DNA of 64,000 nucleotides from Porticoccaceae bacterium (GCA_029252555.1 JAQXBF010000039.1:62001-126000), one strand, 5' to 3'. Positions 8,897 through 18,192 are shown, counted from the stretch's first letter. Notes: generated from the sequence alone by a model not told the origin. Numbers and translations: made by a program.

Positions 8897-9699
8897 GGCA
8901 ACGCCTCCTCTTTTTTATTTTTCTTGTCGGCGTAATCGACCAGCAACATATGAGGCAATGTCAGTGCTGCGAGGCCGATAAAGGTTAACTGTACCAATGA
9001 TGTGGCCGTTGAGCCCTGTAAATAATAAAAAATAAATCCTGCGGCAATCCAGGAAGCTGCTGTGTAGAACATAGCTTCGCGAAAGGTTCGTTGGCGCTCG
9101 CTTTGCTCCAGACTGCGCCACAGACGCAGCATATGGCCGCGGCTGTGCCAGAGACAGAAGTACAGAGCAAAGCTGATTAACGGCGGCAAGACGCTGACCA
9201 ACCCCGCCAGTATCAGTAGGCTGATTGATGATTTGCGGTACTGGATCTTTAAGCAGGCGTAACCGCAATAGCCAAGTATGCTAACCACCCAGGGTAAAAA
9301 CAGATTGGCTATGCCAGCCATTAGCAGGCTAGCATTTTCGGCACCCACAAGAATGGCAAAAATAGGCTCTACTAGCGCGGGTTGCAGGCTTGGAATACCA
9401 ATACATATTAACCCCCCATGGGCCACCCAAGGCAGCCAATCACTGCCAATATCAGCGATATCACTGGCACCAAAATGCAGGGCGGAAATGAGCAGAAATA
9501 GGCTCAAGCTTGGCAGTGGGAAGAGCCACCACAGCAGTGCAACCAAGACGGCTAAGCTAACATAGGCGAGGTGGAAGCCAAACCATGACATAAGCCCCGT
9601 GGGCCAGCCGATACGCCTTGCCACGGCACCATCAAGGCCCCCATGAGGCACACCCAACAGTAAAACTGCGGCAATGGCCAGCATATCCAAGCTGTTCAT
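8893..9699 (-). CDS. blh: Brp/Blh beta-carotene 15,15'-dioxygenase
   Basis: This 268-residue integral membrane protein splits beta-carotene into two retinal molecules, supplying the proteorhodopsin chromophore. The conserved histidines of the Brp/Blh family are in GVPHGGLDG (about 17-25), SALHFGASD (about 72-80), the following AHGG, and CLWHSRGH (about 183-190). Seven or so hydrophobic spans alternate with short loops. It lies between crtY and idi2 with 4-nt overlaps on both sides. The combination with opsin and crtY makes the assignment firm. Confidence 0.94.
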   Translation of the reverse strand: MNSLDMLAIAAVLLLGVPHGGLDGAVARRIGWPTGLMSWFGFHLAYVSLAVLVALLWWLFPLPSLSLFLLISALHFGASDIADIGSDWLPWVAHGGLICIGIPSLQPALVEPIFAILVGAENASLLMAGIANLFLPWVVSILGYCGYACLKIQYRKSSISLLILAGLVSVLPPLISFALYFCLWHSRGHMLRLWRSLEQSERQRTFREAMFYTAASWIAAGFIFYYLQGSTATSLVQLTFIGLAALTLPHMLLVDYADKKNKKEEALP

Positions 9700-10814
9700 G
9701 GGCGCAGCACCTGTTTGAGAAAAGGGGCTTTGGGCATTGCCAGGATAACTTTGGCCCAGTCTGTAAGAGTAGCGGAGCCCAGCATAAAGCGCGCAAAGCC
9801 ATTAGCATCTAATGCCTTGGCGGTGCGCATCATAATAGAGACTCCCAGCTCAGGCTGCGCCAATAACACGCGATTAAATATTTTATCCATACGGATCAAT
9901 GCTGGTGATATAGGGGTGGGCACTGAATACTCTCCAGCATGGATACCGTTGGCTAGTTTGGTCATCTGCGCCTGAATAGCGCTAAAAGCATAGCCTGAGG
10001 ACAGGCGCACTGCACCGCTGGCTGCGCCGATACTGGCAATGTCGCTATCTAATGGGGCCACTGTTTCCATGGGGATTACCCCGGCTTCCTCCCCCAGTGT
10101 TTCTTCTATCCCAATATTTTGCTGATCTAGCCACTGACCAATAGCCTGCCGATACCAGTCTTTATCTTCCAAATTGGCGGATATCATGGTCGACTCGATC
10201 AGTAGCCTGCGATCGGAAAAGGGCAGTACATAGATAAAGTGCAGCCCGCGGGACTGGTCCACGCGAAAATCCATCAGGGTGGCAATGTCTGGATCATCAA
10301 TTGGCGTTTTTGTGCGAACGTCCCAACCTAGAAAGTGTTGCTTAAGGCCGTGCTCGGCTATTTTTGGAGGTCGGCTATCGTAGAGCTGGGCTGCACTGTA
10401 ATGCTGATGAGCGGCAGTGAATGAGCCGCCATTACCTCTGGCGACAATATTCTCTGCGGCCGCTCGGATAACATTGACCCCTTCTGCCAGGCTAGCTTCA
10501 CATTGTTCCATGTACTGGGCTGAACTCAGGCTGGTATAGCGATACTGATCACTGCTGTGGAGCACCTCAGAATAGTCATCTACCAAGCGCCATTGTTTCC
10601 AGCTGCCCTTGGTGGCGGGGGCAAGTTGTTGTTGTTGTGCTGGGTTGGCCCATAGAGCCCAGCTACAGTCCCGCTCGGCGGGGCTGTGGGGCTCTACCAC
10701 CAAAGCGGAACAATTATTTAGTTTAGCGGCCAGGCTGATACCGGCACTGCCACCACCAATAATAGCGATATCCACTTCAGGAACCTGGAGGGCGCTGTTA
10801 TTAGCCTTTGACAC
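9696..10814 (-). CDS. crtY: Lycopene beta-cyclase
   Basis: The 372-residue product converts lycopene to beta-carotene. It starts with a dinucleotide-binding motif, DIAIIGGGSAGISLAAKL (about 16-33), and has the CrtY-type segments DFRVDQSRGLHFIYVLPFS and RLLIESTMIS. Length fits bacterial CrtY (about 380 aa). It overlaps crtB by 14 nt and blh by 4 nt. The enzyme is a peripheral membrane flavoprotein in this family. With crtE, crtI and crtB it completes beta-carotene synthesis from isoprenoid precursors. Confidence 0.92.
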   Translation of the reverse strand: MSKANNSALQVPEVDIAIIGGGSAGISLAAKLNNCSALVVEPHSPAERDCSWALWANPAQQQQLAPATKGSWKQWRLVDDYSEVLHSSDQYRYTSLSSAQYMEQCEASLAEGVNVIRAAAENIVARGNGGSFTAAHQHYSAAQLYDSRPPKIAEHGLKQHFLGWDVRTKTPIDDPDIATLMDFRVDQSRGLHFIYVLPFSDRRLLIESTMISANLEDKDWYRQAIGQWLDQQNIGIEETLGEEAGVIPMETVAPLDSDIASIGAASGAVRLSSGYAFSAIQAQMTKLANGIHAGEYSVPTPISPALIRMDKIFNRVLLAQPELGVSIMMRTAKALDANGFARFMLGSATLTDWAKVILAMPKAPFLKQVLRP

Positions 10815-11715
10815 CAGCTAACCCCTTAAGATGTTGGTGCAGCTCTTTTTTGTGGGCTGGCACTGTAATAGGTTTTAAGTCCCTTAGGCTGCGCAAACTT
10901 AGCAGAACTTTTTCTGGTTTGCTGACATAAACACGGCCCCGCCACCAGCGCAGGCTGTGGCGTTTCAATAACCAGCCAATCTGCCGGTAGACACGCAGCG
11001 CCACTGTAATGGCAAATCGCGAGCGAAAAGGCAGTAAATGAATGCCCAGTAGAGCACTTTGGTAATAGTCTTCAGCAAGGTTAAGCATGCGCTCCGCGGC
11101 TTTGGCCACCGGCAGGCGACAGGGGATACCGGCCTCAGCAATCTCAGAGGGAGGCAGGTCTACCCAGCTTGCGGGCAAATAACGACGCCCCATTTTGGCA
11201 TCTTCCAGAACATCGCGAGAGATATTGGTCAGCTGCATGGCAATACCTAAATCAATGGCAAAGCTATCAGCGCGACTATGCTCACAGTTGAGAACCCTGC
11301 ACATCATCAGGCCGACGGTACCGGCTACGGCATGACAGTAGCGCAGTAATTCCGCTTCATCTTTTACCTCGGTGGGCTGTTGATCTTTCAGCATGCCGTC
11401 GAGTAACTCGCGAGCTGCTATTACAGGGATATTATTATCTGTTGCGAACTGGATAAACGCTTCTATTTCTGGGCCCGCTACTGTGTTACCGCCATCCAGG
11501 CGAGCACGGATATCTTCAAGAGATTCCTTGCGGTCAGGCAGGTCACCATCAGCCAGATCATCCACAAAGCGACAAAATTGGTAGAGTTGTGCTGCGCGTT
11601 CTGCGAGTTGGCCACCTAGAAACAGGCTGGCCCAATAAAATGATTTGCCGTGGCGCGCCAGTATTTGTTTGGGTGGTGGAGACAAGGATGAAGACTCTGG
11701 CGGTAAATTTTCCAT
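10801..11715 (-). CDS. crtB: Phytoene synthase
   Basis: This 304-residue trans-isoprenyl diphosphate synthase condenses two geranylgeranyl diphosphates head to head into phytoene. The first aspartate-rich motif is DDLAD at 52-56 and the second is DVLED within NISRDVLEDAKMGRRYLP. Length and motifs are standard. It starts 3 nt after crtI ends and runs 14 nt into crtY. The N-terminus (MENLPPESSSLSPPPK) is an unstructured proline/serine stretch before the conserved HGKSFYWASLFL. Confidence 0.94.
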   Translation of the reverse strand: MENLPPESSSLSPPPKQILARHGKSFYWASLFLGGQLAERAAQLYQFCRFVDDLADGDLPDRKESLEDIRARLDGGNTVAGPEIEAFIQFATDNNIPVIAARELLDGMLKDQQPTEVKDEAELLRYCHAVAGTVGLMMCRVLNCEHSRADSFAIDLGIAMQLTNISRDVLEDAKMGRRYLPASWVDLPPSEIAEAGIPCRLPVAKAAERMLNLAEDYYQSALLGIHLLPFRSRFAITVALRVYRQIGWLLKRHSLRWWRGRVYVSKPEKVLLSLRSLRDLKPITVPAHKKELHQHLKGLAGVKG

Positions 11716-11718
11716 TTT

Positions 11719-13221
11719 CTATCCCCCGGAGCCCACCTCAACACCAGTGAGCAATTCCTCTACCACTTTGGCAGAGCTGACGACCCCCGGAAGGCCAGCA
11801 CCGGGATGGGTGCCCGCGCCGACAAAAAAGAGATTTGAGATGGCGCTATCGCGGTTGTGAAAGCGAAACCAGGCCGACTGAGTAAGCCGCGGTTCAATAG
11901 AAAAACCGGCCCCGTGCATAGAGCGATAGTCACTGGCAAAATCTTCTGGTGTCATCCAAAACACCTCTTCAATTACTGATGAGAGTTCTGGCAGTATAGT
12001 CTCCTCGAGAGCATCGATAATTCGGTCGCGCAATATTTCCCCTTCAACACTCCAGTCCACATTGCCCTGCAGGTTAGGCACGGGGCAGAGCACATAGAAG
12101 GATTCGCAGCCGTCGGGGGCAAAGCTTGTGTCCGTGGCCGTTGGGCGATGTACATAGAGACTGAAATCTTCACTCATGTGTTTGGCATCAAAAATCTCCG
12201 AGAGCAGCTCTTTAAATCGAGGCCCCATCCAAATACTGTGGTGGGCGACATCTGGATACAGCTTCTTGGTGCCGAAATACAGGACATAGAGCCCCATACT
12301 GTATTGTTTCTTGATACTCCGCGGCAGGCTGAGTTTACTCTTGGGCAGCAGGTGCTGGTAGCAGGTCTCGGGATCTCCACCAAAAACCACCAGATCTGCA
12401 TCCATTGTTTCGTTATTACTCAGTCGCACGCCGGTGGCAGTTTTGTTGGCGACGATAATTTTATCCACATCGGCGTTAAGCACAATATTGACACCCTGGC
12501 GTTCCATCAGGGCACCTAATTCTTGCACCAACTTTCCGGTGCCACCCATACAGAAAAATACGCCCCAGCGTCGTTCAAGGTAGTGAATCAAAGTGTAGAT
12601 AGCGGTGGTTTTAAATGGGTTTCCACCCACCAATAAAGGGTGAATAGAAAAGGCCTGACGAATTAGCGGGTGCTTTAGGTGGCTATTTACCATCTGTGAC
12701 ACAGTTTTATAGCACTTAAGTATCAGCAGCGCTGGAACCTGTTTGACCATATCCCAGACCCGAGTAAATGGCCTATGAACAAGCTGCTTAAAACCTACGT
12801 CATAGACTTTTTTAGACTTCTCCAAAAGCTTTAAATAGCCATCTGCATCCTCTGGATTGAAACGTCGAATTTCGGTCAATGTGTCTTCAATACTGGCGCG
12901 ATAGTCAAATTGGCTGCCGTCAGCAAAGTGAAAGCGATAGAAGGGGTCTAGGGGAACAAAGTCTAGATGGTCTTCAAGGTTCTCATCGAACAACTCAAAT
13001 AATTCGTCAAACAGAAAAGGCGCGGTAATAACGGTGGGCCCGGCGTCGTGGCGATAGCCGCCGCGCTCAAATACTTGAGCCCGACCGCCCAGGCTATCAA
13101 GGCGTTCAAGCAAGGTGACCTTGCATCCGAGGGCTCTGAGTCTTAATGCTGTAGCTATACCGGCGAAGCCTGCGCCGATCACTACTACTGTTTTACCGTC
13201 TACCAATGTGTTTGAGGTCAA
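11719..13221 (-). CDS. crtI: Phytoene desaturase
   Basis: The 500-residue product introduces the double bonds that turn phytoene into lycopene. The FAD-binding signature GAGFAG is at residues 16-21, followed by a Glu-containing LLERLDSLGGRAQVFE and HDAGPTVITAP. The C-terminal CrtI signature is seen in FFVGAGTHPGAGLPGVVSSA. Length fits CrtI. It overlaps crtE by 4 nt and precedes crtB by 3 nt in the same operon. Confidence 0.95.
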   Translation of the reverse strand: MTSNTLVDGKTVVVIGAGFAGIATALRLRALGCKVTLLERLDSLGGRAQVFERGGYRHDAGPTVITAPFLFDELFELFDENLEDHLDFVPLDPFYRFHFADGSQFDYRASIEDTLTEIRRFNPEDADGYLKLLEKSKKVYDVGFKQLVHRPFTRVWDMVKQVPALLILKCYKTVSQMVNSHLKHPLIRQAFSIHPLLVGGNPFKTTAIYTLIHYLERRWGVFFCMGGTGKLVQELGALMERQGVNIVLNADVDKIIVANKTATGVRLSNNETMDADLVVFGGDPETCYQHLLPKSKLSLPRSIKKQYSMGLYVLYFGTKKLYPDVAHHSIWMGPRFKELLSEIFDAKHMSEDFSLYVHRPTATDTSFAPDGCESFYVLCPVPNLQGNVDWSVEGEILRDRIIDALEETILPELSSVIEEVFWMTPEDFASDYRSMHGAGFSIEPRLTQSAWFRFHNRDSAISNLFFVGAGTHPGAGLPGVVSSAKVVEELLTGVEVGSGG

Positions 13222-14195
13222 GCGATCCGCCCTTGGCGTTTAATGATTGATTGCTCTTTTACGGAAGCAACTAGCCCCTGGGCCACAGGTTGAAGTTGAA
13301 CCGGTAATGTAATCACCAATTGATCTGCTTGTATCAGCCAGTAGTCCACTGATTGATTGGCCTGCAGGATCACATCGCTTGATGCGATACGGCGCTGCCA
13401 ATGGGATACCTGGATGTTGTCTTCCGATTGATACCAAGTATTGAAATCATCGCTACCAATGCCTTGCTGGGCAAATAAGCTAATCACCAAATTAGGCTTG
13501 CGGCCATCCAGATCACTGGAGCGGTGGCTTGAGGGGATAATATCATCAATATCGTTGCGGCCCTGATAGGCCAGGCCACAGAGGCCCACAAGCTGTTCGA
13601 GACTTCCTTGAGGCTCAAGGCTATGAATATTCTTATCCAGCCCTGCGGCTATGGCGGCACCTTTAATTGGCGCTATTAGCAGCGGAGCAGTTTTACCTTT
13701 GGCGATTCGCTGCCACTCTTCTAATTCGGCACATTGACGCTGGGTAATGTCTGAAATTTGGCCACTACAGGTCTCTTGCATGGCCCGCGCCAGCAGCGCG
13801 GTGAGCACGCCCCCATGGAGGCTGTTTCTGGCGGATAACTCAAAGGCTTTGGCCACCATCCAATCACCGAGACAAAGGGCCATATCTGAGCCAAAGTGCT
13901 CGTGAATACTTTCTTGCCCTCGCCTGTGGGTGCTGGCATCGCTGATATCATCATGTATCAGTGAGGCGTTGTGCAGCAGCTCGCAGGCTGCCGCCCAATG
14001 TAAATTATCTTGCTCGTTTAAACCTAGTGCTGAGCCACTAGATAGCGCGAGCAGTGCTCTAAAAGATTTCCCAGGATTCTTGAAATGATAGCTGGCTGCT
14101 TGAGCCAAGCTGCTATCTGATTGGGGCATTTCCCGCTGGTATAAGGAATCCAACGCTTTCAATGCTTGCATGTGACTTAGTCTTGATGGGGACAT
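13218..14195 (-). CDS. crtE: Geranylgeranyl diphosphate synthase
   Basis: This 325-residue polyprenyl synthase builds the C20 precursor for phytoene. The first aspartate-rich motif is DDISD (Asp82, Asp83, Asp86) and the second is represented by NDIDD in YQGRNDIDDIIP, where the usual leading Asp is Asn. The altered second motif is unusual but the context leaves little doubt. AAGGG lies about 8 nt before the start. It is the first gene of the carotenoid operon and is separated from the proteorhodopsin stop by 113 nt that include a hairpin terminator, so it may be transcribed from its own promoter or by read-through. Confidence 0.92.
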   Translation of the reverse strand: MSPSRLSHMQALKALDSLYQREMPQSDSSLAQAASYHFKNPGKSFRALLALSSGSALGLNEQDNLHWAAACELLHNASLIHDDISDASTHRRGQESIHEHFGSDMALCLGDWMVAKAFELSARNSLHGGVLTALLARAMQETCSGQISDITQRQCAELEEWQRIAKGKTAPLLIAPIKGAAIAAGLDKNIHSLEPQGSLEQLVGLCGLAYQGRNDIDDIIPSSHRSSDLDGRKPNLVISLFAQQGIGSDDFNTWYQSEDNIQVSHWQRRIASSDVILQANQSVDYWLIQADQLVITLPVQLQPVAQGLVASVKEQSIIKRQGRIA

Positions 14196-14261
14196 TGAAA
14201 GTACCCTTTAAATGCGTAACTTATGATTAGCTACTTTATTATTTTTATATTTTTTTAAATA

Positions 14262-14288
14262 GAAAGAGCCAGCATCGCTGGCCCTTTC
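14262..14288 (-). terminator. Terminator hairpin after proteorhodopsin
   Basis: On the minus strand GAAAGGGCCAGC and GCTGGCTCTTTC form a stem with a GAT loop and one mismatch, 20 nt after the proteorhodopsin stop, followed by an A/T-rich tract starting TCTATTT. This would let the opsin mRNA accumulate separately from the carotenoid mRNA. Confidence 0.7.
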
Positions 14289-14308
14289 AGTCTTACCAGC
14301 AGAGTAGC

Positions 14309-14998
14309 TTATTCCGAATCGGCTACTGCGGCTGACCAGATAACGATACCGAAACCAATCTTGTTCCAGAAGTCAGCCAGGTTGTAGATGAGGTTCATAG
14401 TACCAGCATCTGCTCCACCACCCAGATAACCTAAGAAGTAACCTAATGGGTAAATAGCCCAACCAAAAGTTACAAGGATAGTCATGGTTTTGTATGCTTT
14501 CTGAACATTAGGGTTTGCCAAGCTAGCATTAACCTGACTTGCTTCACCTTTAATAATGTACCAGATTACATATAGCCATGCTGCCATTGATAGAGCGAAC
14601 GCAAGGCCCACACCCATCGAGCCAGTTTCACCCATGTATCCGAAGATCAGCATTACAGTGGTACCGCCTAATAGGTTCCAGAAAACACGACCTGGTACCT
14701 TACCTACCGCTGACATAATTAAGTAGAACTCAACCATCAACAGTGGCACGGTCAAGAGCCAGTCGATATAGCGGAATTCTGTTGGAGATGTGCCGGTTGC
14801 TACCCACACGTCACGCATGTAGAAATAATGTACTGCTGCGATCAGTGTAACCAAGCCTGAAACTGTCAGAGAAGTCTTCCACTTGCCCGCAACACGGTCT
14901 CGCTCAAGGAAGAAGAAAGCTGTGGCAGCAACAAGTGCCATAGATATTAACCAAAAGGACATGCCGACATAATCGCCGGACGCTAGATTGTTTGTCAT
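14309..14998 (-). CDS. Proteorhodopsin, green-absorbing proton pump
   Basis: The 229-residue seven-helix protein is a retinal-binding light-driven proton pump of the inner membrane. Residues matching the marine green proteorhodopsin set are Asp79 (proton acceptor, 97 in GPR), His57 (75), Glu90 (proton donor, 108) and Lys213 (retinal Schiff base, 231). The spectral tuning position is Leu87 (105), which predicts green absorption. The constant offset of 18 shows that the cleavable N-terminal signal sequence of GPR is missing; an in-frame stop four codons upstream rules out a longer start. A ribosome-binding AGGGG precedes the ATG. The retinal biosynthesis operon follows directly. Confidence 0.97.
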   Translation of the reverse strand: MTNNLASGDYVGMSFWLISMALVAATAFFFLERDRVAGKWKTSLTVSGLVTLIAAVHYFYMRDVWVATGTSPTEFRYIDWLLTVPLLMVEFYLIMSAVGKVPGRVFWNLLGGTTVMLIFGYMGETGSMGVGLAFALSMAAWLYVIWYIIKGEASQVNASLANPNVQKAYKTMTILVTFGWAIYPLGYFLGYLGGGADAGTMNLIYNLADFWNKIGFGIVIWSAAVADSE

Positions 14999-15011
14999 GT
15001 GTAACCCCTAC

Positions 15012-15027
15012 TAATAAAGCTTTATTA
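15012..15027. repeat. 16-bp perfect palindrome in the proteorhodopsin leader
   Basis: TAATAAAGCTTTATTA reads the same on both strands and ends 13 nt before the proteorhodopsin ATG, within the predicted mRNA leader. It could be an operator or a leader hairpin. Its function is unknown. Confidence 0.5.
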
Positions 15028-15341
15028 TTATTGTGTCAGCCTGTTTTTCGGAAGAACAACATGCGACACTCCACGTACAGCTGCTCCAACTTGGTTCTAA
15101 TGAACTTCACCGGAAACCTAAATTTAGACTCTTTTTGATATAAGTGCAAATAACTTATTAGATAGTAAACTAAGTGTTAACTTATCATTTAGGGTAATTT
15201 TTACTCGTTGATAGATAGCAAGAGGATTACTTATCCAAATAACTTTGAATTTTTAAATTCGCAACATTAGAACGTTTTGTAAATACCGTTATAAAGCAGA
15301 GTTTTTTTATAACCATAATAATAATTATTACGAGGGACTCA
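15028..15341. other. Divergent intergenic region, proteorhodopsin / serine hydrolase
   Basis: The A/T-rich spacer between the two divergent genes carries the predicted proteorhodopsin promoter and, on the plus strand, a weaker candidate pair TTGAAT (15245-15250) and TAGAAC (15268-15273) spaced by 17 nt for the serine hydrolase gene. No coding or RNA gene was recognised. Confidence 0.4.
15121..15149 (-). promoter_or_regulatory. Predicted sigma-70 promoter of proteorhodopsin
   Basis: On the minus strand TTGCAC (15144-15149) and TAAATT (15121-15126) are separated by 17 nt, a good sigma-70 arrangement. Transcription would begin near 15113, giving a leader of about 115 nt that holds the palindrome at 15012-15027. 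Confidence 0.5.
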
Positions 15342-16577
15342 ATGAAGAATCCATATACAGATGTCTGTTTCGAACGGGTATCTGCGCTTCTATCAATAAC
15401 ACTTCTATGCGTTAGCCTTACTGCCCAGTCAGATGAAACGTTGGCTCTGCATTACCCCAACGATGAATGGGGCCAAGTCACTGCTGCGGAAGTTAATTTG
15501 GATCAAACAAAAATTAATCACCTGTTTGATTTGTCCTTTAAAGACGATGCGACTCAGGGTGTTGCCTTTTTTAAGAATGGTTTACTGATAGGAGAGCGGT
15601 ATGCCAAGGGCTACGATAAAAATAGTCATGGCACATCTTGGTCTATGGCGAAAAGCTTTTACGCTGCCCTAATAGGTATATCTATTGATCGGGGAGAAAT
15701 AGAAAGTCTTGATGACCCAGTGGCTAAATACCTTGAGTACTTCAATGATGAGCGCCGTGATATTACCATTCGTCAGCTTTTGAATATGACTAGTGGCTTG
15801 GAAATGCCATCCCATGAACATGAGAATATGTTTTTCTCTTCAGACCATTTAGCCTATGCCAAGGCCGTTGGGGTAGAGCAAAAAGCCGGGCAGGTTTTTG
15901 AGTACAACAATGTTAATTCAATGCTGTTGGCAGATATATTATTTGAGGTGACTGGTACCGCGGCAGATAAATTATTGGCGGACAGAATCTTTAATAAAAT
16001 AGGGCTCGACGATGTTGTTCTCTGGCAGGACGGCGCTGGCAACCCTTTGACCTACTGCTGTGTTGATACCACCGTGCGCCAGTATTCACGATTTGGCTTA
16101 CTCTTTGCGCGCAATGGGAACTGGAATGGTGAACAGATTATTTCCTCAGACTATGTGGACGAAACATTTTCCAAAGTTTGGGACAGCCTGAATAGCTCCA
16201 CGATTAATCAGAACCGGGGTTACTCATTGCACTGGTGGATTTCTAATCACGATGAAAGGGCGGTTATTTTTAATGCCAGCGGTAAATTTGGCCAGTATGT
16301 TTTTGTCGATCGCGACAATGATGTAGTTTTTACCCGTATCACTAAATATCATTCCACCGGCGGTTTGAAACAGGATTGGGGCATTTTAAAATATATTAAC
16401 TGGTTTGGTTCTGTTAATTTCCGCATTGCACTGGCGCAGATTTTAGATTCGGTAGGCTTGGTCAAGATACAGGGCAATGTTAAGTCACCAGTTACCCTTG
16501 AAGATGGTATTTCTGACGAATTTTATAGGGACTACAGTTCAATCATTGACGCGCTGATAGAGGCTAGCAACCCTTAA
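15342..16577 (+). CDS. Serine hydrolase, beta-lactamase class C / PBP-like
   Basis: This 411-residue protein belongs to the serine beta-lactamase/penicillin-binding-protein-like family. The catalytic SxxK is SMAK at 101-104 and the YxN motif is YNN at 188-190. A hydrophobic N-terminal stretch (ALLSITLLCVSLTAQ, about 15-29) looks like a signal peptide, placing it in the periplasm. Members include esterases and D-aminopeptidases as well as lactamases, so resistance should not be assumed. It stands alone between the opsin and the photolyase operon, divergent from the former and convergent with the latter. Confidence 0.85.
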   Translation: MKNPYTDVCFERVSALLSITLLCVSLTAQSDETLALHYPNDEWGQVTAAEVNLDQTKINHLFDLSFKDDATQGVAFFKNGLLIGERYAKGYDKNSHGTSWSMAKSFYAALIGISIDRGEIESLDDPVAKYLEYFNDERRDITIRQLLNMTSGLEMPSHEHENMFFSSDHLAYAKAVGVEQKAGQVFEYNNVNSMLLADILFEVTGTAADKLLADRIFNKIGLDDVVLWQDGAGNPLTYCCVDTTVRQYSRFGLLFARNGNWNGEQIISSDYVDETFSKVWDSLNSSTINQNRGYSLHWWISNHDERAVIFNASGKFGQYVFVDRDNDVVFTRITKYHSTGGLKQDWGILKYINWFGSVNFRIALAQILDSVGLVKIQGNVKSPVTLEDGISDEFYRDYSSIIDALIEASNP

Positions 16578-16638
16578 AATAACGCTAGGTGCTGGGAGCT
16601 TCGGCTTCAGCGCCCCAGAGGACCAGTAATTGGGGGGG

Positions 16639-18192
16639 TTACAGATTTTCGATATTTTCTAAGCAGTATTCTCCCCGCTGCAGGAGCTGGCTTTTCACCT
16701 CTGAATCCATTTTATCCCAGCTGCGATAGGCCATTGCGGTTCTTGGGTTGCGAGAGAATCGGTCCCCATGGCGCTGCATAAAATGCCAGTACAGGCTATT
16801 GAATGGGCAGGCCTGTTCGGTGAAGCGCTCTTTGACATTATAAAAACAGTCGCCGCAATAATCGCTCATTTTATTAATATAACTACCACTGGCGGCATAG
16901 GGTTTGGTGGCAATTAAACCACCGTCTGCAAATTGGCTCATGCCTCTGGTGTTCGGCATCTCTACCCATTCAACTGCGTCGATATAGATGCCCAGGTACC
17001 AATTATCGACCTGATCAGGATTAATGCCTGCGAGCATGGCAAAATTTCCTGTCACCATAAGGCGCTGAATATGATGAGCGTAGGCATAGTCTAACGATTG
17101 ATTTATGGCCTGCTGCATGCAGGACATTCTTGTTTCACCAGTCCAGAAAAATTGCGGCAAATTACGCTGGGCATCAAGGGAGTTGCGCTCAGCGTAGTCT
17201 GGCATATTGACCCAGTAAACAGCACGCACATATTCTCGCCAACCTAAGATCTGGCGAACAAACCCTTCAATCTGCGCCAGATCAATGGTGGATTTCCCCG
17301 CTTCGAAATGAGCGATGGCAGCCTCAATAACCTGCATAGGATGCAGTAACTTACTATTGAGAGCGAAAGATAAACGAGAGTGATAGAGAGTCCAGCGGTT
17401 CTCCCCATGCTTCGTCATTGCATCTTGAAAGCGACCAAAGTTGGGTAGGCAGTGTTGGCAAAAGAAATCCAGCAATTGCAGAGACTGCTGTTCGTTAATC
17501 GGCCAAAGTAATTGCTCGGTTGCTGTGCCCAGAGATTCGACACCATGTTTGTCGAGACGCTTTAGAATTGCGCTGACATCGTTACCAAATATCAGAGGCT
17601 CGGGTATTTCCGCAAGGTCGGCGGCTTTTAATTTTTGCCTGTTTTCACCGTCAAAATTCCAGCGATCACCCCTGGGTTGATCTCCTTCCATTAACACATT
17701 AAAACGTTTGCGCATTTTCCGATAGAAAGACTCCATGCGGTTATGCAAGCCCTGATTGATGTATTGGGCAATTTCATTTTTGGGGAGCAAAAAATGTTCA
17801 GTGTCCCAGCAGCTTATCTGTATCTCTGGCCCCAACTCCAAGCCTTGCATCTGTTGTGATAATCTAAATTCATCTGGTGCCTGGTAGGCAAAGTTTTGTA
17901 CATTGTGTTGCTGGCAGAGCGAGCCAATCATATGGGCGAGATTCTCGTATTTGGCACTATCGTCCAGATTGTAATAGCTAACCTGATGACCTTCGGTTTT
18001 GAGTAATTCTGCAAACTCAGCCATGGCCGCAAAAAAGCTGCACAGTTTTTGAATGTGATGTTTGACGTAAACTGCTTCCTGATGCAATTCAGCTATAACG
18101 TAAAGCACCCCATCATCTTTTTGTTTGTACCAGGTATGTTGGCGGTTAAGTTGATCCCCCAGAATAAGCCTGATGCTGTGAAACTGAGTCAT
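16639..18192 (-). CDS. Fe-S bacterial (6-4) photolyase / cryptochrome (FeS-BCP)
   Basis: The 517-residue product belongs to the photolyase-related family of Agrobacterium PhrB, which repairs (6-4) photoproducts using light and FAD. Four cysteines, Cys358, Cys446, Cys449 and Cys462, keep exactly the spacing of the PhrB [4Fe-4S] ligands (350, 438, 441, 454). The N-terminal LILGDQLNRQHTW and the segments GWREYVRAVYW and MVTGNFAMLAGINPDQV are typical. In this family the antenna is 6,7-dimethyl-8-ribityllumazine, the RibH product, and ribH is also in this window. It overlaps the Cry-DASH gene by 4 nt, forming a two-gene operon. Confidence 0.93.
   Translation of the reverse strand: MTQFHSIRLILGDQLNRQHTWYKQKDDGVLYVIAELHQEAVYVKHHIQKLCSFFAAMAEFAELLKTEGHQVSYYNLDDSAKYENLAHMIGSLCQQHNVQNFAYQAPDEFRLSQQMQGLELGPEIQISCWDTEHFLLPKNEIAQYINQGLHNRMESFYRKMRKRFNVLMEGDQPRGDRWNFDGENRQKLKAADLAEIPEPLIFGNDVSAILKRLDKHGVESLGTATEQLLWPINEQQSLQLLDFFCQHCLPNFGRFQDAMTKHGENRWTLYHSRLSFALNSKLLHPMQVIEAAIAHFEAGKSTIDLAQIEGFVRQILGWREYVRAVYWVNMPDYAERNSLDAQRNLPQFFWTGETRMSCMQQAINQSLDYAYAHHIQRLMVTGNFAMLAGINPDQVDNWYLGIYIDAVEWVEMPNTRGMSQFADGGLIATKPYAASGSYINKMSDYCGDCFYNVKERFTEQACPFNSLYWHFMQRHGDRFSRNPRTAMAYRSWDKMDSEVKSQLLQRGEYCLENIENL

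Noticed and set aside
16590-16625. Hairpin after the serine hydrolase gene as a terminator
   Set aside because: The stem CTGGG/CCCAG has internal mismatches and no T-run.
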